Shown here one piece after another: positions 31,604-40,562 of a stretch of 56,243 bases of DNA. Every line of letters starts with the position of its first letter. The first letter of the stretch is position 1. This stretch comes from Flavobacteriia bacterium (GTDB lineage: Bacteria > Bacteroidota > Bacteroidia > Flavobacteriales > Flavobacteriaceae), in the NCBI GenBank assembly GCA_004293165.1, contig RDYL01000013.1, forward strand, positions 1 to 56,243, in the 5' to 3' direction. Both the position numbers and the translations under genes were made by a program. A model generated the notes under the pieces. It worked only from the letters and a program-made list of their open reading frames with translations. It was not told the origin of the DNA and did not search any database.

Positions 31604-32821
31604 ATGAGATTACACAGAAATTTAGTATTCACTACAATTGATTCGCTTATGGCGATTTTTAATGAAGGTGAATATGCCGATAAAGTTGTCGCAAGAGCTT
31701 TAAAAAAAGACAAACGTTGGGGAAGTCATGATCGAAAATTCGTTGCTGAAACAATTTATGAAATTGTTAGATGGAAACGTTTATATACTGAAATTGCTGA
31801 AGTTAAAGAACCTTTCGACAGAGATAAAATCTGGAGAATATTTGCGGTATGGGCTGTATTAAGAGGTTATAACCTTCCCGATTGGAAGTATTTTGAAGAT
31901 ACTCCTGTCAGAAGAATCAAAGGAAAATTTGATGAATTAACCAAAACTAGAAAATTTAAAGAGTCTATTCCAGATTGGATGGATGAATTAGGGGTTAAAG
32001 AGCTAGGCGAAGAAGTTTGGACCAAAGAATTGGCAGCGCAAAACGAGCAAGCCAAGGTTATTCTGAGAGTAAACCGCCTAAAAACTACAAAAGAAAAATT
32101 AAGAGCTATCTTGATGGATTTGAATATTGAAACCGAGTTTCACAAAGAATATCCAGATGCTTTAATTTTAACAGAAAGAGCAAATGTATTTTTAACTGAC
32201 GCTTTTAAAGACGGATTGTTTGAGGTTCAAGATGCTTCTTCACAATTAGTTGCTTATTTCTTAGATGTAAAACCAGGAATGCGAGTAGTTGATACTTGCG
32301 CTGGCGCTGGAGGAAAGACATTGCACTTGGCTTCGTTAATGGAAAATAAAGGCCAATTAATTGCAATGGATTTATACGAAAGTAAATTGAAACAATTAAA
32401 AATTCGCGCTAAAAGAAATGGAGCTTTCAACATTGAACCAAGAGTAATTGAAAGCACTAAAACAATCAAAAAGTTACACGAAAAAGCAGACAGAGTCTTA
32501 ATTGATGCTCCTTGTAGTGGATTAGGTGTTTTAAAAAGAAATCCAGATAGCAAATGGAAATTACAACCTGAATTCATTGAGAATATCAAGAAAATTCAAG
32601 CGGAAGTTTTGGAGAATTACTCTAAGATTGTAAAACCAGGCGGAAAGTTAGTATATGCAACTTGTTCTGTATTACCTTCAGAAAACCAAGAACAAATTAA
32701 GCGTTTCTTAAGCACTGAAATTGGAAAAGAGTTTAATTTTGTCAAAGATCAAAAAGTCTTAGCAAGCGAAAGTGGCTTTGACGGATTTTACATGGCATTA
32801 TTAGAAAGAAAAAATAAATAA
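31604..32821 (+). CDS. RsmB-family RNA (cytosine-C5) methyltransferase
   Basis: This 405-residue protein has an N-terminal NusB-like helical part (VARALKKDKRWGSHDRKFVA) joined to a SAM-dependent RNA m5C methyltransferase. Motifs include VVDTCAGAGGKTLHLASLM, LIDAPCSGLGVLKRNPDSKW (Cys that releases product) and YATCSVLPSENQEQI (nucleophile Cys). It likely methylates 16S rRNA; the exact site is uncertain. The next gene starts 3 nt after its stop. Confidence 0.92.
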   Translation: MRLHRNLVFTTIDSLMAIFNEGEYADKVVARALKKDKRWGSHDRKFVAETIYEIVRWKRLYTEIAEVKEPFDRDKIWRIFAVWAVLRGYNLPDWKYFEDTPVRRIKGKFDELTKTRKFKESIPDWMDELGVKELGEEVWTKELAAQNEQAKVILRVNRLKTTKEKLRAILMDLNIETEFHKEYPDALILTERANVFLTDAFKDGLFEVQDASSQLVAYFLDVKPGMRVVDTCAGAGGKTLHLASLMENKGQLIAMDLYESKLKQLKIRAKRNGAFNIEPRVIESTKTIKKLHEKADRVLIDAPCSGLGVLKRNPDSKWKLQPEFIENIKKIQAEVLENYSKIVKPGGKLVYATCSVLPSENQEQIKRFLSTEIGKEFNFVKDQKVLASESGFDGFYMALLERKNK

Positions 32822-32824
32822 AAT

Positions 32825-33946
32825 ATGAAAAAAAATATTATCCTTTTAACATTTTTATTGTGTTCTTTAATTGGAATGGCACAAATTCCAGCTAACTATT
32901 ACGCTACTGCAACTGGAACAGGATTAACTTTAAAAACGCAATTGAGAAAAATTATTGATAATGTAAATGACGGATTATCATCTGAGCATATAGCTTTTGA
33001 TCAAGGTTATGCTGGATTATATATTACTTACACCACCTCTGATATTGATTCATACTATGAAAATGATGGAACTATGTTAGATATGTATACTGAAAATCCA
33101 ACAGGCCCAGAGTGTGCTTTTACTTATGGTACCAATCAAGACAATGGAACTGGTGGATCTGTAGAATGCGATAAATATAATCGTGAACATATAATTCCAC
33201 AATCAGCTTTCAGTTCTGCTACTCCAATGTATTCAGACGCTCATTTTGTTGTGCCTTCAGATAAATATGTAAATGCACAAAGAGGGGATTTACCTTTTGG
33301 AGTTGTAGCTACTGCATCAAATACTTATTCTAATGGGTCAAAAAAAGGTAATAATTTAAATTCTGGCTATTCCTCTGGATATAGTTCAACGGTTTTTGAA
33401 CCAATAAATGAGTTTAAAGGAGATATCGCTAGAATGTTATTATACTTTGGTACAAGATATGAAACTCAAGTTACAGGGTTTACATTTAGCATGTTTAATG
33501 GAACATCTGATCAAGTATACACAAATACGTTCTTAAATATTTTATTAAAATGGCATTTAAATGACCCAGTTAGTCAACGAGAAATTGATAGAAATAATGC
33601 TGTTTACGCAAGACAAAATAATAGAAACCCATATATTGACCATCCAGAATATTTGTGCCAAATTTTTCCAACACAATGTTCAACATTAACTTCTGAAAAC
33701 TTTGTATTAGAAAATTCTATTTCAATTTATCCAAATCCGGTAATTAATAATGAAGTTACTATTTCCAGTGAAAAAGAGTTAGAATCAATTATTTTTTACA
33801 ACATCAACGGACAAATCATTAAAGAAATAAAAAATCCTGTAAGGGTAGATAATTCTTATAAAGTAAACAATTTGTCAAGTGGATTTTATTTAGTTCAATT
33901 GGCTTCTGAAAAAGCTTTAGCTACAAAGAAAATAATTGTAAATTAA
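32825..33946 (+). CDS. Secreted endonuclease I with T9SS sorting domain
   Basis: This 373-residue protein has a signal peptide (MKKNIILLTFLLCSLIGMAQ), a central endonuclease I domain (about 30-285) with CDKYNREHIIPQSAF holding the catalytic His, SDAHFVVPSDKYVNAQRGDLPFG, and FKGDIARMLLYFGTRY. The last 75 residues are a type A T9SS C-terminal domain (SISIYPNPV, LSSGFYLVQLASEKALATKK IIVN), which directs export across the outer membrane. It likely degrades external DNA for nutrients. It follows the methyltransferase gene by 3 nt and is closed by a terminator. Confidence 0.93.
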   Translation: MKKNIILLTFLLCSLIGMAQIPANYYATATGTGLTLKTQLRKIIDNVNDGLSSEHIAFDQGYAGLYITYTTSDIDSYYENDGTMLDMYTENPTGPECAFTYGTNQDNGTGGSVECDKYNREHIIPQSAFSSATPMYSDAHFVVPSDKYVNAQRGDLPFGVVATASNTYSNGSKKGNNLNSGYSSGYSSTVFEPINEFKGDIARMLLYFGTRYETQVTGFTFSMFNGTSDQVYTNTFLNILLKWHLNDPVSQREIDRNNAVYARQNNRNPYIDHPEYLCQIFPTQCSTLTSENFVLENSISIYPNPVINNEVTISSEKELESIIFYNINGQIIKEIKNPVRVDNSYKVNNLSSGFYLVQLASEKALATKKIIVN

Positions 33947-33962
33947 TAATATAAACCTAATT

Positions 33963-33996
33963 AAAAACGCCCAGAAATAATTCTGGGCGTTTTTAA
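33963..33996 (+). terminator. Terminator after the endonuclease gene
   Basis: AAAAACGCCCAGAA (33963-33976) and TTCTGGGCGTTTTT (33981-33994) form a perfect 14-bp stem with T tails on both strands; it may act in both directions, also for the SRP RNA from the other side. Confidence 0.88.
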
Positions 33997-34064
33997 TTAA
34001 TATTGCAATTAGAAATAATTTTATAATAAATCCCGAACAAACGGGACAACAATTCAAAAGAAAT

Positions 34065-34166
34065 AAAAAATGGCAAGCGACCTACATCGCACCGCTACAA
34101 CCACATACCTTTGCTGTGTTCCCACCCTGGAGGAGTCTGCAGGAGCTGGTCGTGTAGGACTTGCCA
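34065..34166 (-). ncRNA. ffs: Signal recognition particle RNA (4.5S type)
   Basis: Read on the minus strand, the RNA has the SRP helix 8 core CTCCTCCAGGGTGGGAACAC followed by AGCAA, flanked by long complementary arms (TACACGACC with the GGTTGTAGCGG region) and a closing stem TGGCAAG/CTTGCCA (34160-34166 with 34071-34077). It ends in a T-rich tract. It binds Ffh to target nascent membrane proteins. Length near 100 nt fits the small bacterial form. An open frame on the plus strand runs through it and is not a gene. Confidence 0.9.
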
Positions 34167-34169
34167 GTG

Positions 34170-34199
34170 CAAATATACAACCTTTTTATATTTTTGCAA
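34170..34199 (-). promoter_or_regulatory. Promoter of ffs
   Basis: On the minus strand TTG (34197-34199) and TATATTTG (34170-34177) are 19 bp apart, a full match. The SRP RNA would start within a few bases downstream. Confidence 0.75.
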
Positions 34200-34204
34200 G
34201 GCAA

Positions 34205-34234
34205 TTGTGAGTATAAAAAATCATTGTATATTTA
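34205..34234 (+). promoter_or_regulatory. Promoter of the glutamine cyclotransferase gene
   Basis: TTG (34205-34207) and TATATTTA (34227-34234) are 19 bp apart, one base from consensus. It is placed back to back with the ffs promoter, the two -33 elements being only 5 bp apart. Confidence 0.5.
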
Positions 34235-34254
34235 CCTTATTAAATATTTCAACC

Positions 34255-35298
34255 ATGTTAAAAGTTAAGCTATTCGCTTTCATTGTATTAGGTGTAATTT
34301 CTACATCTTGTAAAGAAGATGAAAATACATTAAAAAATTTATTTTCGATTGAAAATTCAACAATAAAACCAATTCTTAAGCTTGAAGAAAGCATTGATTT
34401 AGTTCTTCAAAACAAAGAAAACAAAACAATAGATTCTGTTGTTTACTACATTAACGAAATTAAAATTGGTTCTGTAAAAGGAAATGAAAAATTGCCTTTT
34501 GCATTGAGTAATCAAAAATTAGGCAACCAAACGATTAAGGCTTTAGTGTATTTTGAAGGACAAAACATTGATATTACGTCGGGATTTTCTATTTATGCTA
34601 GCCAAGCACCAAAAGTTTTAAATTATAAAATAATCAATACATATCCTCACGATATTAAAGCTTACACCCAAGGTTTTGAATTCTATAATGGCGTTTTATT
34701 AGAAGGAACGGGACAATACAAAGAATCAACTTTAAGAAAAACCGATTTTAAAACTGGGAAAGTAACCGAACAAATTAAGTTAGAAGATAAGTATTTTGGA
34801 GAAGGCATTACCATTTTAAAAGACAAAATCTATCAATTGACTTGGAAAGAAAAAACAGGTTTTGTGTATGATGCAAAAACTTTCAAATTAGAAAAAACAT
34901 TTCCTTACGAAATGGACGGATGGGGAGTTACGAATGATGGTGAAAAACTATACATGAGTGATGGTTCTGAGAAAATCTATATTTTAAATCCAGAAACTTT
35001 GAAGGTTGAAGATTATATTAATGTTTACACCAATGGCACTAAAATTGAACAAGTAAATGAACTAGAATGGGTTAATGGGAAAATTTGGGCTAATATTTAC
35101 CAAAAAGATGCTATTGCTATTATAAATCCTAAGAATGGTTCAATTGAAGCGATTATCAATTTAAGCGAATTAAAAAACAAGGTAACTAAGCATGTAGAAA
35201 TCGATGTTTTAAACGGAATTGCATACAATCCTGCAACAAAAACGTATTTTGTAACAGGTAAAAATTGGGATAAAGTTTTTGAGATAACTGTTGAGTAA
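34255..35298 (+). CDS. Glutaminyl-peptide cyclotransferase-like lipoprotein
   Basis: This 347-residue protein starts at ATG 34255 with a lipoprotein signal (MLKVKLFAFIVLGVISTSCK). An earlier frame start at 34111 would run through the ffs gene and is rejected. The C-terminal 240 residues are a glutamine-cyclotransferase beta-propeller (YPHDIKAYTQGFEFYNG VLLEGTGQYKEST, KYFGEGITI, MSDGSEKIYILNPE, VNELEWVNGKIWANIY, GIAYNP). The family cyclises N-terminal glutamine to pyroglutamate on secreted proteins. In Bacteroidota this suits T9SS cargo, whose N termini are often pyroglutamate. Confidence 0.88.
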   Translation: MLKVKLFAFIVLGVISTSCKEDENTLKNLFSIENSTIKPILKLEESIDLVLQNKENKTIDSVVYYINEIKIGSVKGNEKLPFALSNQKLGNQTIKALVYFEGQNIDITSGFSIYASQAPKVLNYKIINTYPHDIKAYTQGFEFYNGVLLEGTGQYKESTLRKTDFKTGKVTEQIKLEDKYFGEGITILKDKIYQLTWKEKTGFVYDAKTFKLEKTFPYEMDGWGVTNDGEKLYMSDGSEKIYILNPETLKVEDYINVYTNGTKIEQVNELEWVNGKIWANIYQKDAIAIINPKNGSIEAIINLSELKNKVTKHVEIDVLNGIAYNPATKTYFVTGKNWDKVFEITVE

Positions 35299-35317
35299 TT
35301 TTAAAAAAAAAACATAA

Positions 35318-35346
35318 AAAAAAGCCTCATTTCTGAGGCTTTTTTG
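35318..35346. terminator. Bidirectional terminator
   Basis: AAAAAAGCCTCA and TGAGGCTTTTTT surround a TTTC loop, with A and T runs on both sides. It serves the two convergent genes at 34255 (plus) and 35351 (minus). Confidence 0.85.
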
Positions 35347-35350
35347 CTTA

Positions 35351-35821
35351 TTAGATTTTACTTGTAATAACATCTAACCATTTTTTTGCTATTCTAAATT
35401 CTTCTCCAATAACGAAATTTTTAGCATCAGCATGAAAGAAAACTAAATTAATTTCTTTATGATTATTCAACGTTAAATGCAACGCTAATTTATTAATTTC
35501 GTGATTGCTTTTTGGTACATTTCCATGTTTATCAAATTGAACTAACGAGCATTTTTTAACTTCTTTTAGATTAATAACTTCGTTAATCTGAGCATCTTCT
35601 CCTTTTCTGAAGAAGGCTAACATGTCTCCTTTAATTCCTATTCCAGAATTATTCGTCCAAAAATCACAATCTGAAAATTTTGTGCTTTTGTCAACTGATA
35701 ATTCATTCAGTGTGTTTAATAATTGATTTTTTCTTTTTCTAACATTATTATTAATGATGAAAATAGGAATAATGATTAACGAAAAAAAAACGATTCCGAT
35801 TATAGTGTTGGTAATATCCAT
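35351..35821 (-). CDS. Membrane-anchored protein of unknown function
   Basis: This 156-residue protein has a single N-terminal membrane segment (NTIIGIVFFSLIIIPIFIIN) followed by a soluble domain with a beta-rich pattern (GIGIKGDMLAFFRKGEDAQI, LHLTLNNHKEINLVFFHADA) and a closing helix. The C-terminal part could be a PH-like or small beta-sandwich fold, but I recognise no family. It appears to be transcribed alone. Confidence 0.65.
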   Translation of the reverse strand: MDITNTIIGIVFFSLIIIPIFIINNNVRKRKNQLLNTLNELSVDKSTKFSDCDFWTNNSGIGIKGDMLAFFRKGEDAQINEVINLKEVKKCSLVQFDKHGNVPKSNHEINKLALHLTLNNHKEINLVFFHADAKNFVIGEEFRIAKKWLDVITSKI

Positions 35822-35903
35822 TTTGAATTTATTTTAAATTAAGTGTATAAAAAACTTCTCAAATATTGAATTTATTTGAGATTAACTAGATTTAAAATAA
35901 ATT

Positions 35904-36311
35904 TTACCAAAAATAATGAAACGGGAAAATAATTCTTGAAGTACCAAAAAATAGATTAAGAAGATGCTTTTTTACAAAAAAAACTTCAAAACTATTTTTA
36001 TTTAATAATTCTAACTGAATAGGAGAAGTCAATAATAAAAACGCAGGAATTTGTTTTCTTACAATTTCATTAGAACCTGAATGATTTTGACTGATTTTTA
36101 ATGAAATTGACTCTTTCTGAATGCCTTCCTGATTAAAATCGATTTTGCCTTGGCTAAAATGGGAATAACATTCTTTTGTAGAGACTGTTTTTATTAGTTG
36201 AGGGACAACTAAAGAATCATTTCCATGCAACAACAAATAACCGAATATAAAAACGGTTACTATAGCTCTAAAACATTGAATGACTTTTTTCAAAGGAATT
36301 ATTTTAAACAA
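35904..36311 (-). CDS. Hypothetical membrane-associated protein
   Basis: This 135-residue protein has an N-terminal basic stretch and one membrane segment (AIVTVFIFGYLLLHG), then a polar region with no recognisable motif and a C terminus rich in aromatic residues (LFFGTSRIIFPFHYFW). It lies 16 nt downstream of the nitronate monooxygenase gene on the same strand and may share its transcript. It is probably real but of low certainty. Confidence 0.5.
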   Translation of the reverse strand: MFKIIPLKKVIQCFRAIVTVFIFGYLLLHGNDSLVVPQLIKTVSTKECYSHFSQGKIDFNQEGIQKESISLKISQNHSGSNEIVRKQIPAFLLLTSPIQLELLNKNSFEVFFVKKHLLNLFFGTSRIIFPFHYFW

Positions 36312-36327
36312 ATATAAGCATAAAGAA

Positions 36328-37278
36328 CTACTTCACCAATTTAGTCACAATATCCTTAACAGGTAAAATAGCTTTTGTATCCTCTATACTTGGTCCCGCT
36401 ACCCAAACCGTTTTATAGGTTACTTGTGTGGCTGCTTTTTCTGTAGCTTTCATTCCGATATAAAAACGAATCATTTTGACCCATTTTTTAAGACTTTTGT
36501 TTTTATTCAATAAAGTTTCTAACCAAGTTTGTTTAGTTCCTACTTTTTGAACATAGGGTGTATTGATAACCGTACAAGGTGTTCCAGAAATTCTTTCCGT
36601 CATTACTATATCTTTCGCACCATAATCTACACATGCTTGTTTGTATTCTTGAGAAACACCGGCTTCATTTGAGGCAATAAACGGACTTCCTACAGAAACA
36701 CCAACCGCTCCATAGCTTAACATTTTATCTAAATCTGCCTTACTTCCTACTCCACCTGCTGAAATAACAGGTAATGATGTGTTTTCGTTTAAAGATTTAA
36801 TTAGTTCTTCTGGATTAATATTTCCTCTATGACCACCTGCTTCGTTATTAACTGCCACAAGAGCATCAGCTCCTAATCCTTCTACTTTTTTAGCAAATGA
36901 TAAGTCAGTCACATCGCAAAAAACTTTGATACCAACTTTTTGCGCTTCTTTAATAGTTTCTTCTGGAGAACCTAATGATGTTAGTATAAAATCTACCTTT
37001 TCTTCACATAAAACACGTAATTGCTCTTTGTACTTAACGTTAGATTTGTTAACGATTAAATTATAACCAAAACTACCTCCTGCAACTTTGGCTGCTTTTA
37101 ATTCTCTAATAGAAGCTTGAAGCTCTTCTAATGTTCTATAATTCAAGGCCGGAATACAACCTGCAATTCCACTTTTCATTCCCTCTATAACCATTTTAGT
37201 ATTGGATACTAAAAACATAGGAGCCATTATTACCGGATGTGTAATTTGTAAAAGCGAAGTCAACGATTGTTTTTCCAT
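36328..37278 (-). CDS. Nitronate monooxygenase family protein
   Basis: This 316-residue FMN-binding TIM-barrel protein of the 2-nitropropane dioxygenase family starts with the substrate-loop region THPVIMAPMFLVSNTKMV and contains VAVNNEAGGHRGNINPEEL (the GGHxG segment that holds the catalytic His in nitronate monooxygenases), LPVISAGGVGSKADLDKML and YGAVGVSVGSPFIASNEA for phosphate binding. It oxidises alkyl nitronates or acts on a related substrate. A minus-strand TATATTTG box lies at 37297-37304. Confidence 0.9.
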   Translation of the reverse strand: MEKQSLTSLLQITHPVIMAPMFLVSNTKMVIEGMKSGIAGCIPALNYRTLEELQASIRELKAAKVAGGSFGYNLIVNKSNVKYKEQLRVLCEEKVDFILTSLGSPEETIKEAQKVGIKVFCDVTDLSFAKKVEGLGADALVAVNNEAGGHRGNINPEELIKSLNENTSLPVISAGGVGSKADLDKMLSYGAVGVSVGSPFIASNEAGVSQEYKQACVDYGAKDIVMTERISGTPCTVINTPYVQKVGTKQTWLETLLNKNKSLKKWVKMIRFYIGMKATEKAATQVTYKTVWVAGPSIEDTKAILPVKDIVTKLVK

Positions 37279-37464
37279 TTTAATTCAATTTATTTTCAAA
37301 TATAGAAAAAATAAAAATACTATGCATGCATAACAAAGTTAATATTTTAAGTTATAAAACAAAAAACGTGAGAACATATGTTAAAAGTCTTAATAAAATC
37401 TTAATAAAATAACACAGCAATTAAAATTAAAATAAATTTGAATGAAAACTAACTTAAATTAAAA

Positions 37465-40008
37465 ATGACAAAAAAACTAACCGTATTCATTTGTCTTGTA
37501 TTATTTTCATTTACTACTGACCTAGTGGCACAGCGTAAGAAAAAAGACAATACAAAATCAAATGCAGTAGCAGCTGTTAATCCAGATGCAAAAAAACCAG
37601 ATGCAAAAAAAGAACCTAAGCCTTATAAAAAGGTAATCGATTCAACTGCAGTTACTCAAAATGGTTTAATTGATGTTCACAAAGTAGGTGAAAAATACCT
37701 TTTTGAAATCTCAGATTCTTTAATTGGAAAAGAGATTATGACAATAACTAGATATTCTAAAACGCCTGCTGGAGGTGGAATTTTTGGAGGAGAAGAAGTA
37801 AATCGTCAAGTTGTTCGATTTGAAAAAGGTCAAAACAACACCATTTTGCTTCGTTCGATAACCTATGTAATTATGACTCCCGATGAGGACAAGCCAATTA
37901 CAAAGTCGGTTAAAAATTCGAGTGCCGATCCAATTATAGGAATTTATGAAATTCTAGCCTATAAAAAAGATGCTTCTGGAAAGAATAATACCGCAAGTGT
38001 TATAGATATGACAACTGCCTTCGACTCTGATTTACAAACCTTTTCATTGAATTCAGTTAACAAACAATTACTAAGTATTCAAGCTTTCCAAAAAGATAAG
38101 TCATTCATTCAATTTGTGAAGAGTTTTCCAATCAACACAGAAATTAGAACAACTAAAACATTTACGACTGTTGCTCCACAAATTTCAAGAAATCCAACAC
38201 CAAAAGTTGGAGTTGACTTACCTGCAGGATTAGATGCTGGTGTAGTAACGATGGAACTTAATACTTCGTTTATTTTATTACCAGACAATCCAATGCGCAA
38301 ACGTGCATTTGATAAAAGAGTTGGGTATTTTGCAAATGGATATGATGTATTTGAAGAAGATTCTCAAAAAGCAGAAACCGAAATTTTTGCTGTAAGATGG
38401 CGATTAGAACCTAAAAACGCAGAAGATGCTGAAAAACAAAAACGTGGAGAACTTATTGAACCTAAAAAACCTATCGTTTATTATTTAGATCCGGCAACTC
38501 CTGATAAATGGAAACCTTTTATCAAACAAGGTATTGACGATTGGCAAGAAGCTTTTGAATTTGCAGGTTGGAAAAATGCTATTCGTGGCGAATATTGGCC
38601 AGAAAATGATCCAACCATGAGTTTAGAAGACGCACGTTTCTCTGTATTAAGATACTTTGCAGCTGAAATTCAAAATGCATACGGACCAAACGTTCACGAT
38701 CCAAGAACAGGAGAAATCATGGAAAGTCACATTGGTTGGTATCATAATATCATGAGTTTATTACGTGATTGGTATTTGATTCAAACAGCAGCTGTTGATC
38801 CTCAAGCAAGAAACAAAAAATTTAATGATAAATTAATGGGCGAATTAATCCGATTTGTGGCAGCTCATGAAGTTGGTCATACGCTTGGTCTTCGTCACAA
38901 TATGGGTGCAAGTTTTGCTACTCCGGTTGAAATGTTGAGAAATCCAGAGTTTCAAAAGAAAAATGGTCACACTTCATCTATTATGGATTATGCTCGTTTT
39001 AATTATGTTGCACAACCAGAAGATGGTGTAACCGATTTATTTCCAAGAATTGGTGATTATGACAAATGGGCTATTAAATGGGGTTATTCGTATTTCAAAG
39101 ATGCTAAAGATGCAGATGCTGAAAAAGCACTTTTAAATGAGATGACTAAAGATGCCTATAAAAATCGTCGTTTATGGTTTGGTACCGAAACTAATCCGTA
39201 CGACCCAAGATACCAAACAGAAGATTTAGGAGATAACGCCATGAAAGCATCCGATTATGGTATTAAAAACTTAAAACGAATTCTACCTAACTTAATTGAA
39301 TGGAGTAAAGAAAACGGTGAAGATTATGATGAACTAAATGGTTTATATAATTCATTAACAGGTCAATTTAGACGTTACATGGGACATGTTACTAAAAATG
39401 TAGGAGGTATTTATGAAACACCAAAAACATATGACATGGAAGGAAGCCAATATGAAGTTGTTCCTTCAGCTATTCAAAACGAAGCAGTTGCATTTTTAAA
39501 TAAACAATTATTTAAAACACCTATGTGGTTATTAGATCAAAATATTTTATCTAAAATTAAACCTGAAAATGGAGTTGAAGCAATTAAATCGATTCAAGAT
39601 GGAACTTTATCCAGTTTATTATCTGGAGATCGTTTGGTTCGATTGTTAGAAACTTCTTCTCAAAACAAAGCGAATTATTCAGTAGATGAATTAATGAGTG
39701 ATTTAAGAAGAGGTATTTTCTCTGAAATAAAAATGAACACTCCTATTGATATTTATAGAAGAAATTTACAAAAACTATTTGTTTCTAAACTTATTGAAAC
39801 CATGTCTAGTGATAAAAGCAATGTAACCTTTTTTAGTGGCAGACGAATTGTTTTAGCAGATACTGATATTCCATCAATTGCTAGAGGTCAATTAAATGAA
39901 CTAAAAAGTCAATTAAAAGTTGCTGCTTCAACTACACCTGATCGATTAACTAAATTTCACCTTAATGATTTAGTGGCGCGAATTGAAAATGCAATGAAAC
40001 CAAAATAA
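37465..40008 (+). CDS. Secreted metzincin-like zinc metalloprotease
   Basis: This 847-residue protein has a signal peptide (MTKKLTVFICLVLFSFTTDL), a Lys/Pro-rich linker, N-terminal DUF5118/DUF5117-type domains (about 55-330) and a zincin domain. HEVGHTLGLRH at 468-478 is the full HExxHxxGxxH zinc motif; SIMDYARFNY downstream is a Met-turn. Family members are large periplasmic or outer-membrane-associated proteases of unknown targets in Bacteroidota. TAAATTTG at 37433-37440 may be its -7 box. A long hairpin follows the gene. Confidence 0.9.
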   Translation: MTKKLTVFICLVLFSFTTDLVAQRKKKDNTKSNAVAAVNPDAKKPDAKKEPKPYKKVIDSTAVTQNGLIDVHKVGEKYLFEISDSLIGKEIMTITRYSKTPAGGGIFGGEEVNRQVVRFEKGQNNTILLRSITYVIMTPDEDKPITKSVKNSSADPIIGIYEILAYKKDASGKNNTASVIDMTTAFDSDLQTFSLNSVNKQLLSIQAFQKDKSFIQFVKSFPINTEIRTTKTFTTVAPQISRNPTPKVGVDLPAGLDAGVVTMELNTSFILLPDNPMRKRAFDKRVGYFANGYDVFEEDSQKAETEIFAVRWRLEPKNAEDAEKQKRGELIEPKKPIVYYLDPATPDKWKPFIKQGIDDWQEAFEFAGWKNAIRGEYWPENDPTMSLEDARFSVLRYFAAEIQNAYGPNVHDPRTGEIMESHIGWYHNIMSLLRDWYLIQTAAVDPQARNKKFNDKLMGELIRFVAAHEVGHTLGLRHNMGASFATPVEMLRNPEFQKKNGHTSSIMDYARFNYVAQPEDGVTDLFPRIGDYDKWAIKWGYSYFKDAKDADAEKALLNEMTKDAYKNRRLWFGTETNPYDPRYQTEDLGDNAMKASDYGIKNLKRILPNLIEWSKENGEDYDELNGLYNSLTGQFRRYMGHVTKNVGGIYETPKTYDMEGSQYEVVPSAIQNEAVAFLNKQLFKTPMWLLDQNILSKIKPENGVEAIKSIQDGTLSSLLSGDRLVRLLETSSQNKANYSVDELMSDLRRGIFSEIKMNTPIDIYRRNLQKLFVSKLIETMSSDKSNVTFFSGRRIVLADTDIPSIARGQLNELKSQLKVAASTTPDRLTKFHLNDLVARIENAMKPK

Positions 40009-40018
40009 TTTATTATTC

Positions 40019-40057
40019 AAAAGTTATTCTGAAAATTTGATTTTCAGAATAACTTTT
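40019..40057 (+). terminator. Long hairpin after the metalloprotease gene
   Basis: Perfect 18-bp arms (40019-40036 and 40040-40057, beginning AAAAGTTATTCTG) enclose a TTG loop and end in TTTT. It probably terminates transcription. From 40058 to 40231 nothing else is seen. Confidence 0.75.
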
Positions 40058-40253
40058 AATATCTAAATATATGATTTAGTATTTATATAAATTCAGTAGA
40101 AAGATAAAAAAATATTTTAGAAATCAAGTTTATTTAAATATTTAAAATGCTTTAAAAAATCATTATTTTATAGGTTAATATGATTAAAAATCATTTTAAC
40201 TAATATTCAAAATCGGGATTTTTAATTTTACTATATTTGCCAAAAATTAAACG

Positions 40254-40394
40254 ATGTATAAAATAATTGCCAAACTTAACAAAGCTCTTTTACCTAGTTT
40301 TACCAAACAACGTTTAGATCCTATCAAAGCTAAAAAATGGCAAAAAGCAATTATTGCTTATCGGTATTGGGTAACCATAAAATCATTAGATTAA
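40254..40394 (+). CDS. Conserved 46-residue basic protein
   Basis: This short frame reads MYKIIAKLNKALLPSFTKQR LDPIKAKKWQKAIIAYRYWV TIKSLD. It is basic and amphipathic with a Trp/Tyr-rich end and resembles small conserved proteins I recall from Flavobacteriaceae, sometimes misnamed SsrA-binding protein. TATATTTG at 40232-40239 lies 14 nt upstream of the ATG, supporting expression. Function is unknown. Confidence 0.6.
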   Translation: MYKIIAKLNKALLPSFTKQRLDPIKAKKWQKAIIAYRYWVTIKSLD

Positions 40395-40410
40395 TCAATA
40401 TACGTTTTAT

Positions 40411-40562
40411 TCATATATTATTTTCCGCCTTGGGGTTTAGTATATACTTTTTTTCTGCTGTTTTATAAATGCCAGTCTCGTTTAAATCTTCTTTTTATTC
40501 TGCTGCCGATTTATTAACTATAACTTTAGCTTTAGTTTCTTTACCTTTTTTTTGTATCTTTT
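40411..40562 (-). pseudogene. Decayed C-terminal part of lysine-rich protein
   Basis: On the minus strand, past the TAA at 40563, sequence continues the protein if one base is dropped from the ten-base A run (plus 40577-40586) and one from the eight-base run (40546-40553). It reads EASTKKDTKK, then GKETKAKVIVNKSAAE, stop, KEDLNETGIYKTAEKKYILN and PKAENNI. At least three lesions are needed, two in homopolymers. This is either real decay or sequencing error in A tracts. Confidence 0.5.

Noticed and set aside
34111..34254. N-terminal extension of the cyclotransferase frame
   Set aside because: It is antisense to the SRP RNA and its promoter; a lipoprotein signal starts at 34255.
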